Shown here: one piece after another, positions 21,084 through 33,469 of the stretch
Numbering within the stretch: position 1 is the first letter of the stretch
Layout: each line of letters starts with the position of its first letter
Notes under the pieces: model-generated
What the model was told of the DNA's origin: nothing
Database searches by the model: none
Seen by the model: the letters and a program-made list of their open reading frames with translations, nothing else
Program-made: the position numbers and the translations under genes
Assembly: GCA_035578155.1 (NCBI GenBank)
Contig: JAPWDM010000013.1
Location: 11,681,527-11,745,526, forward strand
DNA: 64,000 bases
Origin: Brachynemurus nebulosus
Lineage: Eukaryota > Arthropoda > Insecta > Neuroptera > Myrmeleontidae
Reading direction: 5' to 3'

Positions 21084-22185
21084 TTTGCTCGACAGACGTC
21101 CGATACAGACAACATTCAATCACCTATGTGTATGTACTGCGAGAAGCATATTTGAAATTGAAAAATTACAGAACACTATTTGCGCTAGCACGACACTTGC
21201 ACTTGACCAATTTTTTTGCCCTATGAATGTCGGCCGTAGATTGCTTTGTTTGTTAGCTCTTGTGGGGCCGCTCTCTCCCTCTCTCTCTGTCGGTCGCGTG
21301 TCTCTCTACAATGTTAGTTATAATAATGAATATTGTAAATAAGATTTATATGCTTCAGGAGTTGGCAACTTTATGAATACTTACATTTATTTAATGAAAT
21401 ATTCTTCTCATACTGTTATAGATATTAATAATAATATTCAAATAGATAATATTTTTGCCGAGCAATTGATTTCCAGCAAAATATTCGGTAAATTATATTA
21501 AAATTTATTTATTTGACAAGTTAGGCCCGGTCCGACAATGGAAACTATTTGTTTTTAATCCAATATCCGTAAAAAATATATCTTTTAAGCTTGTATACGC
21601 ATGCTAAGTTATATGACCCAAAAAATTTTTTTATGTTTTTTGTTTTGAAATTTACTATATTATGAAATTTGTGTCAAGAGTTCTTTCTTGTTCAATTTAA
21701 TGTTGGAATTTTATATTACGTGTGCGGTAAAATAAATGAACGAACACAAAAGAGCATATAGTTTTTTGAGATAAAGGTATTTTCATTTACGTTGTAAATT
21801 CATAATAAACAAATAAGCAGGCTAAATTTTGTGACCCACTGTCTACTTTTATGGCTTGTGTTTGAGTTTTTAATGAAAAGGAACATTATGTATATAGGAT
21901 GGATCAAATATCTTAGTGTGTCCCTGTTCCAAAAATATTTATTAGACTGAATATAATCAGATCAGATGCAATAGTTGCCGCTTGGTAGGATGTTCGGAAC
22001 ACAGACACGAAACCAGAATTGTTCAGGAAGCTCTTAATCGTAAAACGCATATGAAAATTTTCATTTTGGAGGGAAAAAATTTTTATGCTTCAAAAGTGAT
22101 TACAGTGCTTCCGCTACTTTAGTAGATTTAGAGGCAAAATAAAATTTTCAAAATACTGTTAAACTGTTCAATCGGACAATCAAAA
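21084..22185. other. AT-rich stretch without supported gene
   Basis: The forward frame at 21085-21342 runs through the conserved flank of the tRNA-like module and then a (CT)n run, so it is not a gene. The rest is featureless. Confidence 0.5.
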
Positions 22186-22415
22186 TAGCTAGGGAGCTGG
22201 TGGGAATGTTATATAGTTTACTACTGTGCGAATAAGGAAAAATTAGAGCAGAGTTCAGATGGTGCTGACTTTCCTTGAAAATGAATTTTGAAAATTAGAA
22301 CAATAAGAAAGCTCCCTTAAATTACGTCATCGTGTCTGCCATTGATATATGGTGTTAAGGGCGGTAAGTATATAATAAATTTGTGAAAGGCAACTGTCTA
22401 TCAGCTCCCTAGCTA
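22186..22415. mobile_element. About 230-bp TA-flanked miniature element
   Basis: The left end TAGCTAGGGAGCTGGT (22186-22201) is mirrored by ATCAGCTCCCTAGCTA (22400-22415), with one mismatch over 16 bp. If the outer TA is the target duplication, the terminal repeat starts GCTAGGGAGCTG. No coding capacity. Confidence 0.75.
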
Positions 22416-22659
22416 AAAATTTTTTTAAATAAAACTTTATCTGTTCACATTTGCTAGCAAAAATTATCTAGTAGGATGAGACTTGTCTGCCCTCTAAATT
22501 ACAGACTTATTTCCCTTATAGTCTGCATAATTTTATTAATGTTTTTCGAAATTTTTTTCAAAAACCTGCTTACTTACGATAATGATGTAAAAAAAATTCG
22601 AAAACTTTTGTTTTTTAACAAATTTTAGCAAAAAAATCATTTTTTATCGAAAGGTAACC

Positions 22660-22865
22660 AAAGTACACGATTCCGACCATTAAACGGTGTCTAGCTGAAA
22701 AACGCAACCGAGAAGTTTCGTTCGAGCGTTATCATACAAAAATATCATTCTTTGGATTCTGCGAATCTCAAAACAAATCTCTATCATAATTTCAAGCTCA
22801 TGTCTCACCAAGATCAGCTACTGTAAGTGTTATAATAGCCGAACTTTCGGTTCAAAAATTCTCTA
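22660..22865 (+). mobile_element. Family A fragment, strongly decayed
   Basis: The phrases GTTTCGTTCGAGCGTTATC, CTCAAAACAAATCTCTA and TGTTATAATAGCCGAA follow in the same order as in the right half of the family A copy at 594-1130. The ends are not preserved. Confidence 0.55.
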
Positions 22866-23274
22866 ATACTGATATTATCACTGTATAAATAAACAAATCA
22901 TCCTGTATACACTTATCTAATTAAATTTCTTCATTTGAAAAGTTTCGTTTTTATTTCATTTTATTTATGTGTGTTTTTGTAATTTTTGTTTTTGTTTTAA
23001 CAGAGAAAATCTTCTCTCTGTATCTCCTATAACTGTTTTGTATTGTATTCAGCAGTTATGTGTCGAGCGAGGTAGATACCGACAGTAATCTAAAAGTCCA
23101 AAACATAAAATTAAATGTTTGAATGAGTTCTATTCCTCCACATTCCCAAACACTTCCCTCAACCACGCCACACACTGAGTGACTACAGTTTTCCACTTTA
23201 GTTGACTTGAACGCATCTGCACACACACACGAGTCTTACCGATATGCGAGGCATACCACACCAAAGTGTATTAA
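22866..23274. other. AT-rich stretch without recognised feature
   Basis: A short CA run at about 23218-23230. Nothing else is supported. Confidence 0.5.
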
Positions 23275-24192
23275 GGGGTCACGCCACTCTAACAATCGAA
23301 AAAAGTGTTTTTTTTTATTGCAAATTTGAATCAGTTATGAGCGAGTTAAAGTAACATAGGTAAAGGTCTCGAGGCCGGACGTATTGACTTTAACGATCCA
23401 ACGATGTATTTTCGATAGAAGAATTTTGATAACGAGTTGTATAAAGCATGTGTGATATCTGTATTCTTTATACCATTCATTTTAAAAATATATCTATTTT
23501 CGATATCGATAATTTTCAATAACGAAAACTACATTTTAAGAGTAGCTGTAACTTGTTTAGCTTAAGTCTTCAAAATTTCGTTATTTTTTGTTATCACACA
23601 CCGTTTACATAATATTTACAATTAAAGTTTACGATAACGAAAAGTATCAGTTAAAAGTAAACATAATAAAAAACCTTAGATATGACAGTTCAACTTCAGA
23701 AGTATCCACCGCAAATGTGTTAACAGTAACTTATAAGTATGTAACTCAAGAGGGTGATTCACCCCTCTTCCCTACAATGTTGCTCAAACTGAATTTTGAA
23801 TTCGTGGATTTCATTTCTACGTTATCCTAACTGCTTCAAACTATTTAACATGAAAAAGAACTTACCGAAATACTTAAATAGTACTTACTATAACTTCGAC
23901 ACAGTCAATAAGATTTGTTTTACGTAGATTTGAAATATGTAAACGAAACTTTAATATTCTTTATTTTTGTCCCTTTTTTGCACAACTAACCTTCAATTTT
24001 TGAAGGGCTATTAATTTCGCTCCTTCAAACCGTTTCTCCACCGATCAAAAAAATACATATGACTTATTTTTAGAGACAAAATATCCAAATTTTATCAAAA
24101 TCGCTAGGTCAGGCCTCAGGACTTCTACTTATAAGCCCGTTGCCACTCATCAAAATACGCTTTTTTTTCGATAGTTACAGTGGCGTTACCCC
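23275..24192. mobile_element. Inverted-repeat element, about 920 bp, decayed TTAA flank
   Basis: The left end, after TTAA (23271-23274), reads GGGGTCACGCCACTCTAACA then ATCGAAAAAA. The reverse complement of the right end reads GGGGTAACGCCACTGTAACT then ATCGAAAAAA. The right flank is TTAG (24193-24196) instead of TTAA, which one substitution would explain. The frame at 23588-23830 inside has no recognisable domain. Confidence 0.8.
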
Positions 24193-24196
24193 TTAG

Positions 24197-25337
24197 AATG
24201 GGCAGCTGGCATTACTACCGACCGTGGTTTGCGTTGTTGGTTCATTAAGAAAAATATATAACTACACCCCCGAAATATCACCTTTTTGCCCATGCATGTA
24301 CGTAGCAAAGTTAGTAATAAAACGACGGTGAACCACAAACGCTCACTAATCCATCCCCGTAAATGGGTACAGAAATGTTAACAATACGAATGAATGAATG
24401 AATGAGTGGCTGGCTCCCGTATCAACGAGGATTCCAGTTGCTCCAGCTACTATGGTGGCAGCGATGATGACGATCATGGATATCTATCTACGTAGACCAA
24501 CTGACGGACAGACAGACAGACAGATGGATAGACATATGTGTGTGGTACGGTTCGAATGTACCCGTACATAAAAGTCTTTCGGGCGGGGAAGATCGATTTT
24601 TCATGATAACGGTCTATAATGTTGCAACTTTGTTGTCGATGCTATATGGCATCGGGCGAGCATGTAATACGATTACAATGTATTATTCATTAACTTTATG
24701 TAATATAAGTAGTTTTAAATTAAAAATTTATTTAAAGTGAAATAATTGAAAAAGTTTTTTTTATATTTATGATGATGTGAGTTGCGCGCAGATCGGAATT
24801 ATTGCAACTCTGTAAGGAAATGTAATGAGTATTGGAGGAATAAATCGTTTCCATTTCCGGGCGAGTTCAAAACATCAAACTTTATTCACTCTTCTCGGGT
24901 GTTTTACTTTCGCGGCATCCTAGTGATGAACACAATCAATCTTGGTCTTACAATATTGTCTTGCTGGCCTGCATAATCGGTCAAATTAACTAACACAACA
25001 ATTAACAAAAATTAAATATTAGTTTTTATTTTTTTATTTTAATATTATTTTTTATGACCCACTTCCATTCACTGTCGTTAATGTTGTCTTAAAAGAATCC
25101 GTTGCATTCGGCCACAGAATTTTTCAACATCGATAGGGAAAGTAATAAATGTCTTTGAAAAAATTCACGGAAAAAAGTTTTGACCTTAAAGTAAAATGAA
25201 TCTTATAGTAGCGAACTTGAAGTCTCTCTGGGCCTTAGGAGATCCAGGGAGACTTATTGTACCGGCTCCCAGGTCAACGCGCAAAACAATTTACAAAAAT
25301 CAAAAATAGGCGTTGACGAGCAAAAAAAAAAAAAACA
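24197..25337. other. Mixed sequence with (GAAT)n and (ACAG)n runs
   Basis: Tetranucleotide runs at about 24388-24406 and 24507-24523. Short open frames at 24540-24976 have no recognisable domains. Confidence 0.4.
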
Positions 25338-25341
25338 TTAA

Positions 25342-26045
25342 GGTACCACCACAGAATGATTTGTCGAAAAATAGACCAACTTTCGCGATTTTTTTTTCGG
25401 GTGGATAGGATGAGGGAATGGAGCTGAATTTCTTTTTTACGATTAATACCACTATTTAACAATACAAAAATACTTTTTTATTTATTTATTTTTATTTTTT
25501 ATAATTATTATAATATTTTGAAAAAAGTGTCTTTAAAAGAGGGCGGAAATCGGTATATACGATTGTGAGTGCTATTTCCATTCGAAAACAAAATCCAATA
25601 GATTATAAATCTGTAGGTATAAGCCGCTATGTACCCATGGGGGCTTCTTTTTTCTTGAAATTTAAAAAAATGACGACTGTTTGAATAAAATGTACAAAAT
25701 TTTTTTGTAGTTTTTCGTGTGGAAAAATAGGAAGATTTCAAAAAAGCTCCCATAGGTACATAGGCGCTTGCCTACAGATTGATAATCTATTCAATTTTTT
25801 TTGTTCGGATGAAAAGTGCGGCCACAATCGTGTGTACCGATTTCCGCCCTTTTTTAAAGACACTTTTTTCAAAAAATTATAATAATTATAAAAAATAAAT
25901 AAAAATGAATAAAAAAAATATTTTTGTATTGTTAAATAGTGGTATTAATCGTAAAAAAATTCATCCCCATTCCCCTATCCTATCCATCCGAAAAAAAATT
26001 GCGAAAGTTTGTCTATTTTTTGACAAATCACACTGTGATGGTACC
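25342..26045. mobile_element. TTAA-flanked fold-back element, copy 2, near-complete palindrome
   Basis: TTAA lies at 25338-25341 and 26046-26049. The 704-bp body is an inverted repeat along almost its whole length. GGTACCACCACAG at the left mirrors CTGTGATGGTACC at the right, ATTAATACCACTATTTAACA mirrors its inverse near 25938, AAAAAAGTGTCTTTAAAAG mirrors at about 25855, and even ATCTGTAGGTATAAGC is mirrored near the centre. The arms are therefore about 350 bp with almost no loop. No transposase is present. The open frames on both strands are mirror images of the palindrome. Confidence 0.9.
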
Positions 26046-26049
26046 TTAA

Positions 26050-27085
26050 AAAAGTTTCAAATATTGCTCCCCAAAAATACTGCTGATGATAAAAGAAACT
26101 AATTCTAATTCCTTATCACTGCGCCCGGGCCCCTTTATTTGGTGTGTGACCCGGAGTGGACGCCTCCTCCCCCCTCAATTCCATCCTTATGTCCATTCCT
26201 GATCTTTCGTGTTACCTCCCGACCAAATTTGGACAAAACTATGATGAAAACTCCAACCCCATTGGGTAAAATGTGAAATACTGTTCCTTCCTGGCCCCAT
26301 GTTTCATGTCTTTAGCCCCAGTAGACTTGAACATACTTACTGATTTAGACGTCAATATACATACATTAATATCTGGAACCAGTTTTCATCCAGTTTTTGA
26401 CACGTTTTTTTTAACTCGCTTTGGTGGGTTCACAAGTTACAAATCTTGTAATCGATTTTAAAGTAATTTCTTGATGAGTAAGATCACTTGAAATTTTAAA
26501 TATAGGTCCGAAATGAATGGCAATGCAGTATTCTAAGAAAAATTTTTGGTTACCAAAAACCACATATGCCTAAATTGTTCTTATTACGGTAATTATCTTT
26601 CTTATAATTTCTTTATTGAATAAAATTCATGATAAAGACACTCAAAAGTATTTTAAAAATAACGTCTTAAATGCATTTATGGATTAAATACAGAGCTTTC
26701 AATTGCCACGAAAAGAATTTATTTAAAACGTAATTTCATTATCATCTTTGTATATTATGTGTAAACCAATATCGGATATCCCCGAAAATTTATTTAAAAT
26801 GATCAAATAATACCCGTTTCATGTTTTTTCGAAAATTAAAAAATAATAAGCATTATCATTTCTTCTTTCACATACATACGTCGAGCCTTTCGAGCTATCA
26901 AGCTTTCCGAAAAGATTTGCCGAGAGAATTGAAAACACAACATAACCAATCCAATAAACATTGAATACGATTGGTTTTATAATAGCTCTCTAGCTACTCT
27001 CTATACATAGACAAGTATAAAACGCACGCGAAAAGCTTATCTGTATGTCAAAGTAAATATATGTAAGAGATCTGTAATTTAGGGT
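26050..27085. other. AT-rich stretch; C-rich patch 26125-26185
   Basis: The GCGCCCGGGCCCC patch at about 26121 looks like transposon-derived text, but no ends could be paired. No supported gene. Confidence 0.4.
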
Positions 27086-27089
27086 CGTT

Positions 27090-27330
27090 GTAGATGTGCG
27101 GTTTCGCATCCGCATCCGCAATTGTTTAATGCGGATACGGAAGCTAATAAGTTGCATCATGAATCGGGCTTCGAATTGTCGAATTTTTTGTTCCCCTTTT
27201 TGACACCTCCCAACTCTGATACTCCTTTCCTCTTTTGCCTTACTTACCACAATCTGAGGATATTTTATTCAGTCAAGTTTCGAAATGATGCAATATAGTA
27301 TCCGCATCCGCATGCGCATCCGCATTTACA
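27090..27330. repeat. Two short (GCATCC)n hexamer patches
   Basis: Patches TCGCATCCGCATCCGC at about 27109 and ATCCGCATCCGCATGCGCAT at about 27302 are separated by unrelated sequence that includes an inverted patch GCGGATACGG at about 27131. They may be ends of one small element, but the outer borders are not clear. Confidence 0.5.
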
Positions 27331-27740
27331 AATGCCTTTGAATATAAAATCTGCAGCAATCCTGATCTTTATATACATGCATCTTGGATGCTTTTGTATT
27401 GATTGGCCGCTTGTACGAGACGAGCCAATAATACAACAAATACTATTGCGGTTTGTATTCAATCTGAATCACTTAGTAAAATTAAAATATTGTAATGTTA
27501 TCACAATCTAAGTTAATTTTCTTTTATGGAATCGAAAAGAAAATTATGTTGCATCTAAAAGACTTTATGCTTACTTGTTTGGTCTAAATTTTTTATTACT
27601 CATGCGGGAGAAGTACTAACTTGGCGCACACATTTCTGTACGCAAAATAATTGTTTGCCCACTGTACTCTTCCCGCATATTTTTTTTGCGTGTGGAAAGT
27701 AACTTTTCATACGAAAATTGACAATAAAACACGCAAAGCC

Positions 27741-28110
27741 GCCTCTTAATTTTTCATTTAATAAATATTTCATAATTATTTCTATAGAAACCACCAACAA
27801 AGTAATTTAAACGATAATTAATTCAGAAAAAAGACGAACACTTAAAATATTATTTTAAAAAGTAATAAAAATGTCAAACGTAAGTGATAATAATAGAAAA
27901 TAGTATGTGAAATTCGTAATAAAAAATAGTATGTGCACTTCGTGCGGGATTGTCGATTGCCCCACTCAAGCGAATGAGTGCACTCACTACGTTCGTCCGC
28001 TCAACTTCGCTTTCGTGGACTTATGGCAACAATTTCCCGCACTTATTGCACAATATACTATTCCCGTACATCAAGGGGAAAAACGGAATTCTTATGAAAT
28101 CACTCTCGTG
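27741..28110 (+). repeat. Dispersed repeat R, forward copy
   Basis: From CTCTTAATTTTTCATTTAAT onward, this matches the reverse complement of the window's last 290 bp almost base for base: the GAAACCACCAACAAAGTAAT block, GTGCGGGATTGTCG, AATGAGTGCACTCACTAC and TTCCCGCACTTATTGCACAA. This copy has about 40 bp (about 27992-28032, around GTCCGCTCAACTTCGC) that the other lacks. Frames here are short and differ between copies. The family is unknown. Confidence 0.85.
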
Positions 28111-30391
28111 GCTATATGTCCGTCCATTCTAAATTACTTAAAATGAAGTTTGGAGCATGGAATTCTAGAATAATTTATTTGAAACTTTTTAGAGCTATTT
28201 TCATTTTTTTTCTTTAATTGGAAAAATGTAACCTCGTTTTGTAAGTTTATTTTTGTCGTTGTGAATGCTTAATAAACCTATGTTCTTCCTCAGAGTCGTA
28301 AACTCCATTCGAAACCACAAAAATGGCACTTACAGGCTTCAATAATCGCAAAGTAGGGATTTTCAAATTCTGTACACTTTTACTCTAACTCTATACTGGG
28401 AGTTAATAGCTCTCAATTTTTGAATAGCTAAATGATTGCAGAAGAAGCATTATAGGTAATACGTTCGAAACTTGCTTTATTGAGTTCACAAGTAGCTGAC
28501 ATGAGGCTTACTTATCAAATCAAAAAAACCACTTTCTGAACTTGAAAATAAATAATTTTATTTTTATCACAAAATAATTTTTATTTTTTTTTACTTTTGT
28601 TCTAATTAACTGTGAAAATTCATCCAATCATAACAATATGAAGAGTGTTCGTATTTTGTTTTTAAAGTCATGCCTAATTCAATTTTCACTTAATAGACTT
28701 ATTAATTTATTGTTTAATTAAGTAAAGCAACATGAACGAATGAAAAGTTTTCCACGTATTTTCTCTGGAACGTTCCATAATAATGAATAATATTTTATTG
28801 GATAAAAAATAAAAACTTTTATTATTGACTTTCAACTGAATACACGTGTAAATAATTTGGCATAAGAAAATTCGAGGTTTATGGGGGTATTCTAGACTTG
28901 ACATTAAACATTTTTATTATCGTTTTTTTTCAACATTTAAAAAGTACAAAAAAGTAAAAAATTTAAAAAAGTCAAAGTTGAAAATGTACAAGCCGACAAG
29001 GGACGGACTCAAAAAAAAAAAATGCTGCCTCCTGATCGACATGATTCCGACCCCTCGGTGATTGGTGATTAAAAACACAAAATTTTAGTGAATTCTTAAA
29101 AAGAGTAAGGATGCCATTTTCGTTCGTTTTTTTTGCAAAATAGCGTCCATCTGAAGAAGAAGTTTCTTCAAATCGTTTTTTTCAGTTTTAAGAATTTTTT
29201 GAAAATATTAAAAGAAAAAATTTTCAAATAATCTCTCGTCAAACGAATTTTGAATACATTAAGAAACTCGGTCCACTAGAGCTTCAGATACCTATCCTAT
29301 CAACCGTTTCAAAAAACATACTTTCGAGAAAAACGAGTATAAATTTTGAAGTCTTGTTTCGGACAGTCTGAGTCATAAATGGTGTGTTATACTTACATAT
29401 TTATTTGCCTCATACAATTTCCTCTAAACTTTGAAAATTTGCAAAAAAAAATCAATTTTGAATTTGTACCTCCTTATGACAAAATATTATAATAAAAAGA
29501 TATATTTTGGATCATTTCAGTGTTGACGCATCTTATCACATTTTTACCGTGTTGCTTAGGCGTCACCTGTACTTTCCCCTTGTTAAAAATTATAATATTT
29601 TTCTCTTGCGAATTTTCTTACGAAAATGAAAATGTCAAAAAATCTTGTTATATAATATTTTTATCTAATTTGACGAATGAAAAAACAAAAAAATTTCTTT
29701 TTCTCGTGAAAAAATGAAAAAACGAAACTTTTTTCTTTACATTACAAAAAAATAAATGTAAGCAAAAATTTTCTGTTTCACAACAATTGGCAATGATACA
29801 AACATATAATTAAGATGCTCATTTACCGTTTTGCTTATTATAATACGAGCCCCCTAGCTCTGTCGGTTCCCTTTTTTACTTCGTCGTTGTATTATTATAA
29901 ATTTAACAAACCAAATTATGAAAATAGCTTGACATTCAAAAAATCTGCGTGCCTTTTAAATGTCGGCAGATTTTATGTTGAAGGCAGGGTAAATAATTTA
30001 AAGTACAACGCACATTTATCAACCATTTTATATATATAATGAGGAGGGGGGCAGTGTTTGCCCTTTTGTGTTGAATATCAGAGTTTGCTGCTAAATTACT
30101 TGTTACATACATAAGTGTGTCTATTTTTAGTTTTGTTTATTTTCATCTTATTTGAATAGTTTATTTAGTTTAAGTGTATGGAGGTAAAATTAATTTGGCG
30201 CATTGTTAACAGTATAATATATACGACACAATAGCTATTTACGTAACAAGCACGAAAGTTGTTACTTGACTAGACATGTAGATAAATTTATTTATATTTG
30301 TATTAAAAGTACAGTATACTTATATAATATTATATTTAACTAAAACTGTTTGATCATCTTTGATTTAGTTCAAGAATATTATTGTCATAGG
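28111..30391. other. AT-rich stretch without supported gene
   Basis: More than 2 kb of AT-rich sequence with poly-A/T runs. Short frames (28707-28904, 29520-29717, 29815-30039) lack recognisable domains. No convincing terminal repeats were seen. Confidence 0.5.
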
Positions 30392-30580
30392 CAGAGGCGT
30401 AACTATAAATTTTGCGCCTTGGGGCGATTTTAAGTGAAATGTTTCCCTACGAAAAGTTCTCTTGACAGTGAAAAGTGACTGAAAGAGGAACCGAAAAGTA
30501 AGCTCACGAGAAAAAAAACCTTTCAAATAAATTTGGACTGGAGCGGCTTCTTCACCTATTTCATTGTGGTTACGCCTCTG
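30392..30580. mobile_element. 189-bp hAT-type miniature element
   Basis: The ends CAGAGGCGTAACTATAA and, reverse-complemented, CAGAGGCGTAACCACAA form terminal repeats of a common hAT type. The flanking octamers GTCATAGG (30384-30391) and GTCACAAG (30581-30588) agree at six of eight positions, consistent with an old 8-bp target duplication. A lone related end, CAGTGGCGTAACAATAAA, occurs at about 54911. Confidence 0.82.
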
Positions 30581-32541
30581 GTCACAAGTATGTTAACCAG
30601 TGGCTTTTTCATTTGAATATTAACAGTGAATCAAAACTAACGTCACAGTTGTAAGGACTTTTTTATTCTGTTTTTATTTGAAACCTGCCGAAGAACTAGG
30701 TTTGGAGTCAATAACTGAAAAGGGAAGCAAAGATCATTCCTTCAAAGATTACAAAGAATCTTTACAAAGAAATTTATTTTACGGTTTTAAAAGAAAGATG
30801 CAGACATTTTTAAGAGAAGTTATCGGAAATAAAATTATTGTAAATTGAAATTTCTAAAAAATAATATTGTATAAAATTTTTAGAAATTCTGCCCCTGGGT
30901 ACCAAGAAAAAAAAATTAAAAAAGAAATTTTTAATCTTTAATGAAAGAAATCGTTCTGATAGTGTATTGAGGAGAAACGCTTTTTCACTTAAAGAAATAA
31001 TTTGCTTCAGTATTGTATATTTCTTTAATTCAAATTTCCCTTTGAAATAAAAATTTCTTTTTCAATTATAAAAAAAAAAAATTTTTGACACTCAAAGGCC
31101 GTTTTTTTTAGTGTTTGATTTGCTTCATATATTTAACTGAAATCAAAAACACTATAGTTCCAAAAACAGAAATAGAAAACAACATAAGAATTAGAACTAT
31201 ATATATTTAACTCTAACTATTCCTACCTCCTATTTCGACAATATTTACAAAAGTTTCAAAGATTTTCGTGTGGAAAAAAATTTTCTCGAATAAAAATCTT
31301 TCCCTTCAACCAGGCGTCGATAAATTACAATTTATATTTATTCAATAAAAAATAATATTCTGCCGTATGGAGACAAATTTTTCTGTTATCTACAAATTTG
31401 TTGCGTTTAAAGTAACCTAATATTATATTTATTTTTCTTCAATTGATTTTGATATACCATAAATTTTCTCATAAGTATTTTTTCTGTGTGTGTCCGAACT
31501 ATACGAACGGACGACAATTTTCCTCATATTTTCTTATTTTGTTTTCCCACTATTGTCGTTGTTTTTGTTATTCAATTTCACCGCATGTATGTAATATCTG
31601 ATCTCACACATCGGTCGGTTAGAAAAATATCAAGGTGTTTGTTATGTTGTGGAGGGCTTATGAGTGTAGTTTTTTTTGTTTTTTGTTTTGTTTAACCAAG
31701 CATCTTTTTTAATGTTTCGAAAATTTATTACGGTTTTTATTTTTGAGTGTGTTCATAATTCTTATTGATAAAACAATGATTGTTTATTTTCTGTGTCGGA
31801 TGTTAATTTGAAAAATATTTTTGTGTTTTAGACATGAATTTTATGAGGTTTTATTGTTAGGGCAGTATTTTAGTTTAGAATTTTGAAAAATTCAATTTTT
31901 TTTTTATTTAATTTTTTGTTTCTATTTCTGAAAGTATCGACCTTTAAAATTATATCCCTAGTAGTTGGGTCAGGTATTAGGATCTGAAAACTACTTTTTT
32001 CAAGCTGGTCGATATGATATCTCGAGTTCTGTTTATCCAATCGACTCCAAATTTGACATAATATACCTTCACTACGTATGGCTTTATGGTAGGAGCTACG
32101 GACATTGCAAAATTATGATTTTTCTATTTAAAAAAAATTAAAAAAAAAAAAAGTAAAAAAACTTATTCAAACCACTACCATTTTTAAATTTTTAATAACC
32201 TTTCCAAATCATTTTTTTTTTTGAATCTTAAAAAAGCCCGAATTTATTATTCTCTAAACTAAAGTACCCCTTTAAGTAAATTATTTTAACTATCCCAGAT
32301 GAGTATCCTATGGACTGTGGTTATAATGCTAGATAATAATCAGTTTAATTAATTGGCTCTTGGCGCAGCCTGGTTTTTGACTTCTTAGTGTATTATCTTT
32401 CTTTTTGAAACCAAGAAACTATTACTTACTTTAACCTAGCGGTGAAACCTCATAATATAAAGAAAGAAAGAATCTCTTATAGTCTTATGTAATTGTAACT
32501 TATCTGTAAAATGTTATGCTCATTTCCAATTTCAAATATTT
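30581..32541. other. AT-rich stretch without supported gene
   Basis: Poly-A/T runs and AAAGAAATCGTT-type text at about 30945 that recalls the end of the element at 4138-4538. The frame at 31486-31695 has no recognisable domain. Confidence 0.4.
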
Positions 32542-32545
32542 TTAA

Positions 32546-33465
32546 GGGGAGGTTTACCCGAGAGTCCTTAAAAATTATGTATTTTTTTAGAATTTTTTTC
32601 TCAAGAACGGAAGAAAATATCAATTTCAAATTTTGTGCACATATTTATTAAGTATTAAACTACACAAAAAAAAAAAATTTTCAAGGAAAAATATAAAAAA
32701 AAGTGTCCATTTTATAGACAGTGCAGTGTGACGATCCGAAAATCCCATGCCTTGTTGGTGGACATCCTAGCGCCGGTAATAAACCAACGAAACTCAAAAA
32801 CAAAAAAGATTTATAAAATATATGAAAAGTACCGGCACTTCTATCTATAATATCAATAAATTGCTGAAAGAAAAAAAAATGGCGGATGTTTGAACTTTTG
32901 ATTACGGTTTTTGTCTTATTTTTCGCTCTTTAAAGTAAATTCAAAAATAAAAAAAATATTGAAAGTGTATCGAACTTAGGTAGAGGTGCCGAAGAATTGA
33001 ATTATCTTTAAAATAAAAAATTTAAAAAAAAGGATCCATCGAATGGTTTTTGAGTTATCGTGTCCACCAGTTCCAAAAATGTAGTTCCGAGATATTATAA
33101 AATATATATATAAAGAAACGTATTTTCAAAATTTTATATTTAATACTCATTATTGCGTGAACTAAGTTTTTTGAATTTTTTTTATTTTTTTATAGAAAGC
33201 TGAACTCGGTTAATGTGCAAGAATCTTGTTTTTAAATTATTTTCAGTAAAATCACTTTGGGAACATATTCTACACATAATTTGCTATCAATTTCGGCAAA
33301 AAAAATCGTTTTTTTTTTTTTTTTTTTTTTATCAAATCTCAAGTAAACCCTCCCTTAAATTACTTTCAGCAAAATCACTTTGGGAACATATTCTACACAT
33401 AATTAGCTACCAATTTCTGCAAAAAAAAATCAATTTTTTTTAACGACTCTCAAGTAAACCTCCCC
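32546..33465. mobile_element. TTAA-flanked element with a duplicated right end
   Basis: TTAA lies at 32542-32545 and 33466-33469. The left end GGGGAGGTTTACCCGAGAGT matches the reverse complement of the right end, GGGGAGGTTTACTTGAGAGT. The last 111 bp are present twice in tandem: the block AAAATCACTTTGGGAACATA ... CTCAAGTAAACC(C)TCCC TTAA ends at both 33358 and 33469. The right terminal repeat and its TTAA are therefore doubled. The first copy contains a T run of about 25. The frame at 33213-33443 only spans this duplication. No transposase. Confidence 0.88.
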
Positions 33466-33469
33466 TTAA

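Noticed and set aside
27907..28146. 79-codon frame with a protein-like appearance in repeat R
   Set aside because: The other copy at 63.7 kb lacks about 40 bp in the middle and does not keep the frame. The apparent protein follows from the repeat's text.
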